DNA from: Klebsormidium nitens
Taxonomy: Eukaryota; Streptophyta; Klebsormidiophyceae; Klebsormidiales; Klebsormidiaceae
Direction of reading: 5' to 3'
DNA: 64,000 bases
Assembly (NCBI GenBank): GCA_000708835.1
Contig: DF236965.1
Coordinates: 334,364-398,363, forward strand
Both the position numbers and the translations under genes were made by a program. This document shows positions 34,801-44,714 of the stretch, in pieces. Position 1 is the first letter of the stretch. Every line of letters starts with the position of its first letter. The notes below the pieces were generated by a model that ran no database searches, was not told the DNA's origin, and saw nothing but the letters and a program-made list of their open reading frames with translations.

Positions 34801-35081
34801 ACGAGGTTGCGGTTGGATGATTTGTACGTTAGACTATGACCTGAAGCTACTGGACAAAGTCTGCTCTATGAGCGAGGCTGGAAAACCCGAGTATTTGTAG
34901 CACATTAGGATTAGAGAACGACAGAATCTTGAGGCGCCAGTTGAAGGATGAGGCCCAAAGCTTCTAAACGTCTTCGTCCAAGGACTGGAGGATACATAAG
35001 GCGGTCTCCTTGTGGGTTTGTCTGTCTGCTCCTTTTACTCTTGCATTCTTACACTAGCTGCATCCTAGCTTTGCTCCACCT

Positions 35082-36059
35082 CTAGCTGACGAAACAAGCA
35101 AGGTAGATCACTTCGAACAGAAGGATGGGGGTGAAGCTCAGCGTCGCAAATGCCGAGACAAACGTCTTGAAAGGAATCTCGCCTTTATCATCATTCCAGG
35201 TCTGTGGATCCGCCGACAGATACTCCCCGTATGGAGAACCCGCCGCCAGAATCTGAGCGCACATGCCCTTGGGCATGCCTATGTAGAATTGAAAGAGGGG
35301 TCTTTCGCTTCCCCCATCCCGACGTCTGGTGGCCTTGCAACGATGAAGACTCAGCGAAATGTTGTTGGCTTGAAGAAGAGGGTTGATCTTGGTGTCCGGA
35401 TCAGGCAGGTTGAAGCTTCGGAGTTCATCAACGTTTTCCGACCAGTTCCCCGTCAGCACTAAGCTGACTATCAGGCCCACGAAGATTGAAATTATGAAGA
35501 CCGAAACGAGCATCTCTCCAATATCGATGTACTGCGCTCTGCATATCTGGCAGACGCTTTTGGTCAAACAGAAGGTAACGACCAGAAGTGCTAGCGCCCC
35601 CGGCCAGTCAGCTAAGCTCAGCCACCTACGGAGCGTGAAAAGCCAGAATCTGCCATGGGCCGAATACTCCTCCTCAGGCCAAGGTGCCATGGGAGGTGGA
35701 AGTTGGCAGCCGTTGGTATGTTCAACCACGTAGAAGTTGAACAAAGCCCCCATCTGCAGAAGATAGTCCTCGCACTTGATGAGCTGCAGCGGGGGGTCTG
35801 ACGGCAAGAGGTAGTTCTTCAGCGTCGTGTTGGTGCGGAGGTACTCGTTGATGGGAGTCGGTTCAGGCAGTGTTAGGTTGCCATACGCAGGCGGCAGGGC
35901 ACCCAGGACATAGCTGGTCTCCACGAGCGTCTTCACTCTCGTGTCGTGCTGTACGGCGCCAACTTGAACGCCAGCAAGGAACAGACAGAACAAAATAACC
36001 GCAAGCCAGCTTGTCTCAAGCATCCATGGACGAAGAGTAGTCTTGCCAGTGGCCTCCAT
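35082..36059 (-). CDS. Intronless multi-pass membrane protein, unknown family
   Basis: A single open frame of 325 residues starting at an ATG at 36059 and ending in TGA. A hydrophobic N-terminal segment (residues about 17-36) is a signal peptide or first membrane span. Spans follow at about 155-172 and 183-207, with a last one at about 300-322 ending in YLACFVS. The region between the first and second spans has NLT and NTT sites and several Cys, so it is probably lumenal or extracellular. I do not recognise the family. It is the only long intronless gene here outside the retroelements, which suggests a lineage-specific gene or a retrocopy. Coding status rests on length, composition and the regular membrane layout. 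Confidence 0.6.
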   Translation of the reverse strand: MEATGKTTLRPWMLETSWLAVILFCLFLAGVQVGAVQHDTRVKTLVETSYVLGALPPAYGNLTLPEPTPINEYLRTNTTLKNYLLPSDPPLQLIKCEDYLLQMGALFNFYVVEHTNGCQLPPPMAPWPEEEYSAHGRFWLFTLRRWLSLADWPGALALLVVTFCLTKSVCQICRAQYIDIGEMLVSVFIISIFVGLIVSLVLTGNWSENVDELRSFNLPDPDTKINPLLQANNISLSLHRCKATRRRDGGSERPLFQFYIGMPKGMCAQILAAGSPYGEYLSADPQTWNDDKGEIPFKTFVSAFATLSFTPILLFEVIYLACFVS

Positions 36060-36408
36060 GGCGAGCTATCAGCAGCAGTCGGTTTGTTCAGCAAAAGCCC
36101 CTCGCTAACAAGCTTAGCAGCGTCAGTCCTTTAGTATAGCTAGCCCGCTTCGACTTGTGATCTACTGACGGAATCCGCGAAGGAAGAGGAAATTGCGGCG
36201 CCCTGCTGAACACCCTATCTCAGCTGTTAGCAATTCACCAGAACAAAACCACCAGCCTGATTGTGCACTCTCTCTTTGAGCAAGACATATTGGCACGTGA
36301 TCCGAGGTATGGTCTGCCACGTGCTGCTTTCGAGAACAGTCTGAAGCCGTTCGATCAGAAACCAGCGGTTGCCTGAAGGACAGCTCCGCGCAGAGGCTAC
36401 CGTACAGT
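36060..36408. other. Upstream region of membrane-protein gene
   Basis: Short AT-moderate flank with no recognised element. Confidence 0.3.
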
Positions 36409-36710
36409 CTCGTGGCTGTTATACCGGGTATCTGACTTTGACAAGTCCCAACTTTTGAGCTCCAGCAATGAAAGGTGAGATTGCCAACTGGACGATCGAC
36501 CGGCTCTCGTTTAGCAAATGATTGCGTAAACCCAAGAACAGGTGTTAGCGGCGTAACCATGGTGGCTTTGTTCAAGCTTACAAGACTTCTTGTAAGCAAT
36601 GAAATTGGTGAAGATACGCGAAAGCTGTGCAAGATGGCCTGTTCACGTGGCTTCGTTAAAGCAGCCTAACCGATTTACGGAAAATGGATACCCGGTATAA
36701 CAGCCACGAG
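36409..36710. mobile_element. MITE-like element with 24-bp terminal inverted repeats
   Basis: Positions 36409-36432 (starting CTCGTGGCTGTTATACC) and 36687-36710 are perfect reverse complements. The trinucleotide AGT abuts both ends and may be a 3-bp target duplication. The 302-bp body carries no credible ORF, so it is non-autonomous. Confidence 0.6.
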
Positions 36711-37829
36711 AGTCCATATCGCTCGTCTCGTGCCATTTCTACTTTTTCATCGAGGGAGGACTCCTTTGTAGCCAATCTAGGCCGTCGGATGGTGCAATGC
36801 ACTTTTTGATCGGACGGCTCTTTGTGTCCGACGTGGAAAGTAGCTTCAAAAAAGTCGCTAAAAACTTGTTAAAAGTGCACTGCGGTTGGTACCAGACCGG
36901 GTAGCTGGAAGGCACCGGATACCTTTCATAATGCCACGTCAATAAAGATTCCTCTTCGAGTCTTGGTCCAAAAGGGGAGTCCAAGATAAGGACACTCCAG
37001 ACTGAAGATGTGAAAAATCTGACTCGGTATAAAGGGCACGAGAATGGTCGGGTAGACTGACGAAGTTGAAGTCATATGAGATGCAGTCTCAATAGCTCTC
37101 TCGGACCTCTTCTACTCCCACATCCGATTGCAGTGCATACTATTTTTCGAGAGTCGATCTCTCCTGAAATATCAACCTACTAATCCCACTTTGGAAATAC
37201 CGTGACTATCTCTGAGACCGAGGACCCCTGACGATGCAGAAACGGCATAGAGCGGTGGCCTGCAAGTATGCTGTCACGGACTTTCTTTGATTTCCGACAA
37301 GACTGGTTTCAAAGGAATCGAGGCGAGGTCAACAGGACAACAAGTAGATCTAGAAGGCGCTCTAGATCTTCAGAGCCTCCCATCAGAGGCAGCATGTCAT
37401 ATTCGCTTTCAGCGACAATTGGGAGCAGATTGCTGAGATTTTCATACTTTTAGCAGTGCGCAATGCTGCGTTTGTGACGAGCTATGCCAGCTTCGTGCGC
37501 AAGTCGAGTGGATCTGTACATGAAAAGGATCCAGTCTCAAGGATGTTGCCATCTTTCTGGTTTCCACATGTTGCTGACAAATGTGGTCTTCAGGAGGAGG
37601 TCGTGGTGCCCCCCAATGTGTCTCGCGGAGCCTTCAAAAAACTTCCGTCAAAGCTGTGGAAGTATGTGATTCACGCGCTGGAGGGGGATCTCTGCTACCA
37701 TCGTTTATGTGCCTACGTTGCGTGCTTCGGGACTGTGTATGACGCAGGAACTTTTATTTGAAGGAGGGGTCCAGATGGAAGCCCGGATGTAAAAAGTCCT
37801 AGCTGCCTAGCGCCGCTCTATAGTAGGAT
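36711..37829. other. Intergenic, no recognised gene
   Basis: Several short ORFs occur but none has a recognisable domain or a splice chain. A degenerate relative of the MITE end (CGGTATAAAGGGCACGAG) lies near 37025. Confidence 0.35.
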
Positions 37830-38149
37830 TGTTAGAATTGGGTTAGCAATTCTGGTCAATCGAATAACCAAGTGGTTGAGGAATCAACGGTCAAAGATAC
37901 GAGTGATGAATGGCTGAGATTTAGGCGGGAAACGGTGTTGATCAGGAAAGCTAAACGGTCCAGATTGAGTCTGCAGATAGAGTGTAAGACTCTATAAAGA
38001 CTGAGCAGATCGAACATGATTGTAATCAACACAACAGAGAAGCATGATAGAGAAGCAAGGCGCCTGTGAAAGGCGCTCGTGCTATTGTCTCGTGTGCAAC
38101 ATGTGACTGTCCATGAAGTGCAACGATGCAATGCGCCGATATTCCAACA
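37830..38149 (+). repeat. 5' LTR
   Basis: 320 bp, TG...CA, near-identical to the 3' LTR. It holds the short inverted motif GAATTGGGTTAGCAATTC near its left end. Confidence 0.92.
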
Positions 38150-38166
38150 GGTTATGGGCCCACGCC
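38150..38166 (+). promoter_or_regulatory. Primer-binding site for initiator tRNA-Met (internal half)
   Basis: Immediately after the 5' LTR, GGTTATGGGCCCACG is complementary to the anticodon stem-loop of initiator tRNA-Met (GUGGGCCCAUAACC), not to its 3' CCA end. This is the half-tRNA priming known from Drosophila copia and yeast Ty5. The TGGTATCAGAGC site usual in plant Copia elements is absent. Confidence 0.8.
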
Positions 38167-38276
38167 ACGAGGTGAAGGCGCGGCTTGATGGACATGAGGT
38201 GAAGAGGGAGTGAAGAATGGTCTGCTGAAGAGAAGAAGAGGAGCTCAAGAAGAAGAGCTCGAGAGAAGCTGAAAAG

Positions 38277-38912
38277 ATGGCGGCGATTGAGAGGATCTCA
38301 ATTCCGCAGCTGGGGACTGACAATTGGCCTGTGTTCAAGGACAAGTTTCTGGCGTTGCTAGTGTACAAAGGGCTGGCAGTGGCAATTGAGCAGCCTGATT
38401 CAGCAGAAGGGAAGAAAGCGAATGATCAAGCTAGAGCGTTGATCACTCCCTATATCCAAGATGCGCATGTGAGATTGATCAAAGGAGAAAAGTCTGCTGC
38501 AAGAGCATGGGAAAAGCTGCAGCAGAACTTCGAGAAGATCAGTAATGCAAGGGTGATTCAGCTTAGAAAGAAGCTGACACGCATGAAGCTGAAGCCGAAG
38601 CAAGCGATCGTTGAGTACTTGGGAGAGTTCAAGGAGATCAAGCTGGACCTTGAATCAGCAAACCAGACAGTTGACGACATGGAGCTTGCCGTGCATGCAT
38701 TGACAGGCCTTCCAAAGGAGTATTCAACTCTGGTGGAAATCTTGGAGAACGGAGAAATGGAGCTGAACTTGGACAACATCCAGTCGAAGCTCGTGCAAAG
38801 AGAACAGAAGTTGAAAATGGAGGCCGAGATTGAGAGCAAGAGTTCAGAAGAAGAAGAAGAAGAAGAAAGGGACACATCAATGGCATTTTCAGCGCGAAGG
38901 GTGGAACCCTAG
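38277..38912 (+). CDS. gag: Copia Gag protein (UBN2 type)
   Basis: The 211-residue frame starts at an ATG with good context and has the usual Copia Gag layout: TDNWPVFKDKFLALL near the start, then AWEKLQQNFEKISNARVIQLRKKL, then LTGLPKEYSTLVEIL. It packages element RNA into virus-like particles. The frame ends soon after a run of GAA codons at about 38848-38870. The zinc-knuckle region continues in the +1 frame, so one base has been gained or lost in the microsatellite, or the element uses a frameshift. Confidence 0.88.
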   Translation: MAAIERISIPQLGTDNWPVFKDKFLALLVYKGLAVAIEQPDSAEGKKANDQARALITPYIQDAHVRLIKGEKSAARAWEKLQQNFEKISNARVIQLRKKLTRMKLKPKQAIVEYLGEFKEIKLDLESANQTVDDMELAVHALTGLPKEYSTLVEILENGEMELNLDNIQSKLVQREQKLKMEAEIESKSSEEEEEEERDTSMAFSARRVEP

Positions 38913-39828
38913 CAACTCAAGACCAGCGGAAAGAGGTCAGGATGCTAGAAGATGCTTTTGCTGTGGGGAAGAGGGCCACATCAAGGCGAACTGCAGAATG
39001 AAAGATGCAGAGTGCCACAACTGTGGCGGGAGAGGACACATGAAAGTGGTCTGCAGAAAGCCTAAAAGGTCAGCTGGAGAGCAAGCCTTTTCTGGATTCT
39101 CGAGGACGCTAGCATTCAATGCTTGGGACAACGGAACAGCTAGGCAATCAGGTGCTTGGATAGTGGACTCAGGTAGCACGCAGCATGTTGCAGCAGATCG
39201 AAGTCAGTTCAAGCACTACAGAAAGTTCAACAAGCCTGAAAGCATCGAAGGGATTGGAGGACAACACGTTTTTGCAGTGGGAATAGGCTCAATAGAGTTG
39301 CTCTGTGAAACTCCTCGAGGCAAGACGCTGGTGACATTGCAAGAAGTGCGTCATGTGCCAGAAGCCAAGGCAAATTTGTTGTCTCTGAGCAAGGCAACCG
39401 ATGCAGGAGCAGAAGTGGTGATGAAAAAGGGAGTCTGCCAGATTGTGGTGAACAACGTGGTGCAGCTGCGGGCATTGCAAGAGAATGGTCTGTGGAGAAT
39501 CGAGTCTGTGGGAGCTGAGCAGAAGTCATTCTTCACAAGGGGACCAATCAAGAGAGAGGAGACAGTGCAGAAACAGGAGAAGACTGTCAAGGAGAAGAAG
39601 GAGGAAAAGAGGACGGTCAAGATGATCGAGGTTGACCTTGACGAGGAGAGTGAGGAAAATGAGGAGCGGAAGGTGGAAGAGAGCGAGGAGGAGAAAGAAA
39701 TGGAAAAGGAACGGACCGAGGAAGTGTCCGTCAGTGAGGAGAAGGAGGAGACGAGCGAGAAGTCAGCCAAGGGAGCGGAAAGCGTGGAAGGAAAAAACAG
39801 AAGAAACGAAGAGAAACGAGCTAGCTAG
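38900..39828 (+). CDS. Zinc knuckles and aspartic protease, copy 1
   Basis: Continues gag in the +1 frame. Two CCHC knuckles are visible: CFCCGEEGHIKANC and CHNCGGRGHMKVVC. The aspartic protease active site is WIVDSGSTQHV. A long acidic Glu/Lys-rich segment follows. The frame ends early because of an extra A in a poly-A run near 39790 compared with the second copy, and the short insertion CTAGCTAG near 39820 adds stops. Confidence 0.85.
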
Positions 39829-39996
39829 AGCGCAAGAGAACGTGTGCAAGAGACGAGAGACGAAGGGGACAGGCGCTACCCAGATCGGCAGAGGAGGAGT
39901 CCAATCAAGTTTGGGGCGATCGGAGATAGCTTTGTTTGGACCACGCCGAAGTCGAAGTACAAAGGGTAGCATGATGAAAAGAAAGGAAGTAGAGAG

Positions 39997-40016
39997 NNNN
40001 NNNNNNNNNNNNNNNN
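39997..40016. other. Assembly gap (20 N)
   Basis: The gap lies exactly between the two copies of the knuckle/protease block. The true sequence between them is unknown, so the apparent tandem duplication may be an assembly collapse. Confidence 0.99.
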
Positions 40017-41032
40017 TCAGAAGATGCTTTTACTGTGGGGGAGAGGGCCATATCAAGGCGAACTGCAGAATGAAAGATGCAGAGTGCCACAACTGTGGCG
40101 GGAGAGGACACATGAAAGTGGTCTGCAGAAAGCCTAAAAGGTCAGCTGGAGAGCAAGCCTTTTCTGGATTCTCGAGGACGCTAGCATTCGATGCTTGGGA
40201 CAACGGAACAGCTAGGCAATCTGGTGCTTGGATAGTGGACTCAGGCAGCACGCAGCATGTTGCAGCAGATCGAAGTCAGTTCAAGCACTATAGAAAGTTG
40301 AGCAAGCCTGAAAGTATTGAAGGAATTGGGGGACAACAGGTGCATGCAGTGGGAGTAGGCTCAGTAGAAGTGCTGTGCAAGACTTCTCAAGGCAATACAC
40401 TAGTGACACTGAAGGAAGTGCGTCATGTGCCAGAAGCAAAGGCAAATTTGCTATCTCTGAGCAAGGCAACCGATGCAGGAGCAGAAGTGGTGATGAAAAA
40501 GGGAGTCTGCCAGATTGTGGTGAACAACGTGGTGCAGCTGCGGGCATTGCAAGAGAATGGTCTGTGGAGAATCGAGTCTGTGGGAGCTGAGCAGAAGTCA
40601 TTCTTCACAAGGGGACCAATCAAGAGAGAGGAGACAGTGCATACACAGGAGAAGACTGTCAAGGAGAAGAAGGAGGAAAAGAGGACGGTCAAGATGATCG
40701 AGGTTGACCTTGACGAGGAGAGTGAGGAAAATGAGGAGCGGAAGGTGGAAGAGAGCGAGGAGGAGAAAGAAAAGGAAAAGGAAAGGACCGAGGAAGTGTC
40801 CGTGAGTGAGGAGAAGGAGGAGACGAGCGAGAAGTCAACCAAGGGAGCGGAAAGCGTGGAAGGAAAAACAGAAGAAACGAAGAGAAACGAGAGCGCAAGA
40901 GAACGTGTGCAAGAGACGAGAGACGAAGGGGACAGGCGCTACCCAGATCGGCAGAGGAGGAGTCCAATCAAGTTTGGGGCGATCGGAGATAGCTTTGTTT
41001 GGACCACGCCGAAGTCGAAGTACAAAAGGTAG
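40017..41032 (+). CDS. Zinc knuckles and aspartic protease, copy 2
   Basis: A near-identical repeat of copy 1, beginning at CFYCGGEGHIKANC just after the gap. It has the same DSGSTQH protease motif and acidic tail. The frame stays open further and ends RQRRSPIKFGAIGDSF and then a Lys-rich stop. This resembles the basic linker that precedes reverse transcriptase in intact Copia elements, so pol domains are missing on both sides of it. Confidence 0.85.
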
Positions 41033-41087
41033 CATGATGAAAAGAAAGGAAGTAGAGAGATAAGAAGACAGTGAAGAGTTATTTGCT

Positions 41088-41097
41088 TGAGAGGAGG
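41088..41097 (+). promoter_or_regulatory. Polypurine tract
   Basis: Purine run GAGAGGAGG directly before the 3' LTR, the expected plus-strand primer. Confidence 0.75.
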
Positions 41098-41417
41098 TGC
41101 TAGAATTGGGTTAGCAATTCTGGTCAATCGAATAACCAAGTGGTTGAGGAATCAACGGTCAAAGATACGAGTGATGAATGGCTGAGATTTAGGCGGGAAA
41201 CGGTGTTGATCAGGAAAGCTAAACGGTCCAGATTGAGTCTGCAGATAGAGTGTAAGACTCTATAAAGACTGAGCAGATCGAACATGATTGTAATCAACAC
41301 AACAGAGAAGCATGATAGAGAAGCAAGGCGCCTGTGAAAGGCGCTCGTGCTATTGTCTCGTGTGCAACATGTGACTGTCCATGAAGTGCAACGATGCAAT
41401 GCGCCGATATTCCAACA
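41098..41417 (+). repeat. 3' LTR
   Basis: 320 bp, nearly identical to the 5' LTR, followed by the target duplication AGGAT. Confidence 0.92.
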
Positions 41418-41422
41418 AGGAT

Positions 41423-41967
41423 CACGTGCATATAGACCGCGCCTGCGGCACGCCGGATTGGCGCCCACGCGTATTTAGTCGCAAAAGCCGCGGGGTTTAT
41501 CTCTCAAGGGCGGCCGCGTGTTAAGTAAGTGCACCTGCACCGAGACAAATCTACCGCTGATCGAGTCGTGCTGCAAAGAACTCGCAAGGATAACCGTCTC
41601 GAAGGCAGGACTCCGATGGGCATCTGTATTATGGAGCAGCGCTAAATTCGCTCACGTGCAAGCGGGCGGCAAATCCTTAATCATAGCCAGAATCAATCAA
41701 GCAAGCAGGAGTCTACGAGGAAAAGTTACGTTAATTCTGTAGCTATTTCTGTAGGCACCCTGAAGACCTCCGTTATCAAAGCTGGTTGGCGTTACACATA
41801 CAGGTCAGGCACCCTTCACGGCTGTCCCCCTACGCACCAGACAAGGAAGTCTGACTTCGCACTACAGTGCTTACTTAAAGCTTCTTAAACTGCATGCGAT
41901 GCGTGTCGCTTTGTTGGCGTTCTGGGGTCTGATGAAACCAATGAAGCACCTGATCTGCGTATGCCAC
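41423..41967. other. Intergenic, no recognised feature
   Basis: It lies between the retrotransposon and the 3' end of the first MYND gene. I see no supported gene; some of it must be the 3' UTR of the minus-strand gene. Confidence 0.35.
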
Positions 41968-44714
41968 TCATTGCACCGGCTTGCAAACTTTCTTGTGCCG
42001 TAGTCGCCAGTCAGCAGCTTGACACGGTTGGCCACAGTAGCTGACTTCCTTGCATCGGCCGCACCTCTTGAACTCCCCTTTCACCTCTTCCACAGCCGTG
42101 CACCGTGCAGGTACGCAGAACACGTTTGTAACACTACCGCGGATTTGAAACGCCAGTGGTCGCAATAGCCGAGCTGAATGGATCGGAGGTTTCACCACAA
42201 TGTAACGGCAAGTAAGTCAGCAAAATATCGATTTTCGTCTCAATGTCAGTAAGCGCCAATCCAGAGAGAGAATTGTGGCAAAAGTTTGATGCTGGAAGAA
42301 ACGAGTGCCCGCACTCTTTCATGTGACCAAAAGGAAGGACTACGACGTCAAGCGGGGAAAGCGTACAAGCGCATCAAGTATCCAACGCTTGGAGTTGCGG
42401 AATCGTATCGATCAAATCTTGGTGAGGTCTGCATATGGGACCCTTCTGTTTCAAAGATCAGTGCAAAAGGCGTTTTCAACGATGACAAACATCTTTCGCA
42501 TTCCTTGGTATCTTTGACGAGCCTGTAGACAAGCATTGAAACTTTCGCAACATATATTCTGCCCCAAAATGGGCAACTCACCGGATTAGCACACTCTGTG
42601 AGGCCCGCCTCGCTTGCCGCCCTTTCCCACAACGCTTCTGCCATTTTTGGGACGGGCCAGAAGCCGATCGGCAGCGGCAATTGCTCTTCCGCCAGCTGTA
42701 GCAGCACTTCTCGCTTCCCCAGCACTTTCTTCAGGAGAGGGATCCCCCCCGTCGCCAGAAAGGCGCGCCACCGTTCGTTTGCTTTGTCATCCGGCGCGTC
42801 CGACATCAGCAGGTTCCAGCATGCTTTGATTTGCAGAGAAATGCAGTCGAGGTGGTCTCGGAGCCGGAAGTCCTCCGGCTTTGACAAGACCGCAGGCGTC
42901 GGTTTGAACAGAGCGTCGTCGGCTGCCTGGACCAGCGCCTTGACAGCAGGCTCGTTCGATTCGAACCGTTCCCGCCCCACCTCGTGCTTCGAAACCCTCT
43001 CGAAGACCGCCACAATCAGCTCCTTGAGCTGAGTTGCGTCATAGTGACGTTTGACCTGCGATTGAGCGACCGCCCACTCCAGGACTCCCTTCTCGATCGC
43101 TGCCAACTCCACGACTTCAACCTGCTCGTCACTCTTCAGAAATGGCGGCGGAACGTGCTCCTTGCTTGGCAGAATCCTGAGCATCTCGGTCAAGTAGCCA
43201 ATGGCCGCGAACCAGAGGCAGACGTTTCCCCCCACGGACATCCACGAAGTGGTCTCCTTCAGCAGATCGAAGAGTGCAAACCCGTACTCCAGGTAGCCGG
43301 CTTCGACGACAGCAAACTGCTTGACGGCCCACGTGACGTTGAAGACTTCCTCCAAGAGACCGGTCGCGACGACGTGCGCTTGCATGCACAGGACCGTGAC
43401 TCGGGGGCGCAACCAGTCCATAAGCCGAGACCCCGCAGCGATGTGAAAGCTCTCTCGCTCCGCGTCTCCGACGCCGCGCAACCCGCGGCATAAGATTCCG
43501 GACAGCGTCCTCGTTTCCAGACTCAAGGTCCCTCACAACACAGGTCCAATCAAGGGTCTCCTCCAGCCGCGTGCCTCTGCCCCTGGTCCCTAAGAACTCG
43601 CCATCCGTGCCAATGACGTCCGCAGGGTGCCTCGTGTCAATCAGCCCCTGCGTGACGTCATCCCCCGTCATCTCGTGCCACTCCGCGAGCAGAGCAGCGT
43701 GAACGTCTTCCTCTGGGCGCGCGTCGAAGGGGCTCTTCGGAGGAGCCTCACAGAGCGCTTGCAACTTGCTCGTGCTCTCCAGGAACTTCTCCGCGTACTT
43801 TCTTGTCTCCGAGGGGCCTCTGACGTCAGCCACCATCTCCTGCGCCACCGCGCGCGCGGGCGCGAGCTGCTTGAGCAGGCTGGGCAACACGACGGTCAGC
43901 ACCGACATGCGTTCCAAGAATGACACCAGCGGGAAGAAACCGAACAGAGCCAAGTCGTCGAACGACGCTCTCGCCTGCTCGTCCGTGCTTTCCATCGCTG
44001 CCGCTGCCGCCCAGAGAATCATGCCCTGAAACCAGCCTATGACGTCACCGCCGCAACCTGGCTCCACTCCTTCGCGATGCTGCCGCTGATTATGATAACG
44101 ACCGTCTTCAGAGTCCACGTGACCTCCTTCGCTCCCTGCAGGTCCAGTACCGGCATCCCTCTCTTCCACGGCAGGTGGGATCGGAGTGGCGCCAGCATGC
44201 CGCTCGCTGCGAGCGCAAAGCCGTTTTCCGCGTCTGCCTGCAGGTACTCCGCGAGAGCGTCGAGGGCCATCGCCAGAATGTAACGCTCGAGGTTATCCAG
44301 CCCCGTGAAGCGCTCGGCATCCAGCCAGCCAGAGACGTGTAGCAGAAGCGGCTGTATTCGGCGCAGCACTTCCGCCTCCTTCAGCAGCTTGGAAAACTCC
44401 TTGACTTTCAGCAGGGCCCGTAAGATGCACACGTTCATTCTGAGGAGCCGCTTCTCGTGCTTCTCCCCGGTCAGAGGCGGCCCGAGCGCTTTGTCGAAGA
44501 AGAGGTCAAGCGCTTCACGATCGCGCAGGAACGCCCTGATGCGCTTGTACAACTTGGACGGCCCGCCACTGGCGCAATTCGAGCGAACGGTTGCACCCTC
44601 GCAGACGTCTTCCGTGACAACGAAGACGAGCTCGCAGAAGGCTTCCGTGACAACGAAGATCTGCTCGTTCCTCAAAGTGTCTACGTAGAGACAAATGAGT
44701 CGGCGAGCGGCTCC
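41968..44714 (-). pseudogene. MYND zinc-finger helical-repeat protein 1, frame-broken
   Basis: Minus-strand gene with long alpha-helical stretches (KLYKRIRAFLRDREALDLFF, RWRAFLATGGIPLLKKVLG) and a C-terminal MYND finger: RCGRCKEVSYCGQPCQAADW then RHKKVC and a TGA at 41968. The 5'-most exon seen starts at 44714 after TTTATTCCAG; the true first exon is not identified. Three problems appear. The frame changes between 44058 and 44025, where only a 32-base GT-AG segment could be removed. It changes again by one base near 43510 (NEDAVRNLM in one frame, RGLRGVGDAERESFH in the next). The exon ending GLTECANP at 42571 has no in-phase AG before the MYND exon. A dead or error-containing copy is likely. 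It is similar in plan to the gene at 47176-50488. MYND fingers bind proline-rich peptides; nothing more specific can be said. Confidence 0.65.

Larger units (their letters stand above)
37830..41417 (+). mobile_element. Copia-type LTR retrotransposon, non-autonomous as assembled
   Basis: Two 320-bp LTRs, at 37830-38149 and 41098-41417, begin TG and end CA. They look identical over almost their full length (TGTTAG versus TGCTAG at the start), so the insertion is recent. A 5-bp duplication AGGAT flanks it (37825-37829 and 41418-41422). Inside lie a primer-binding site, a gag gene, a zinc-knuckle/protease region, a 20-base assembly gap, a second copy of the same region, and a polypurine tract. 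No integrase, reverse transcriptase or RNase H is present in the assembled sequence. Either the element is a deletion derivative mobilised in trans, or the gap hides pol. Confidence 0.9.

Noticed and set aside
36162-36632. 156-residue minus-strand frame
   Set aside because: It runs through the terminal inverted repeat of the MITE-like element, so it is a chance frame.
40689-40967. Ser/Pro-rich minus-strand frames opposite the retrotransposon acidic region
   Set aside because: Antisense of the Glu/Lys-rich tract; the plus strand has the zinc knuckles and protease motif.
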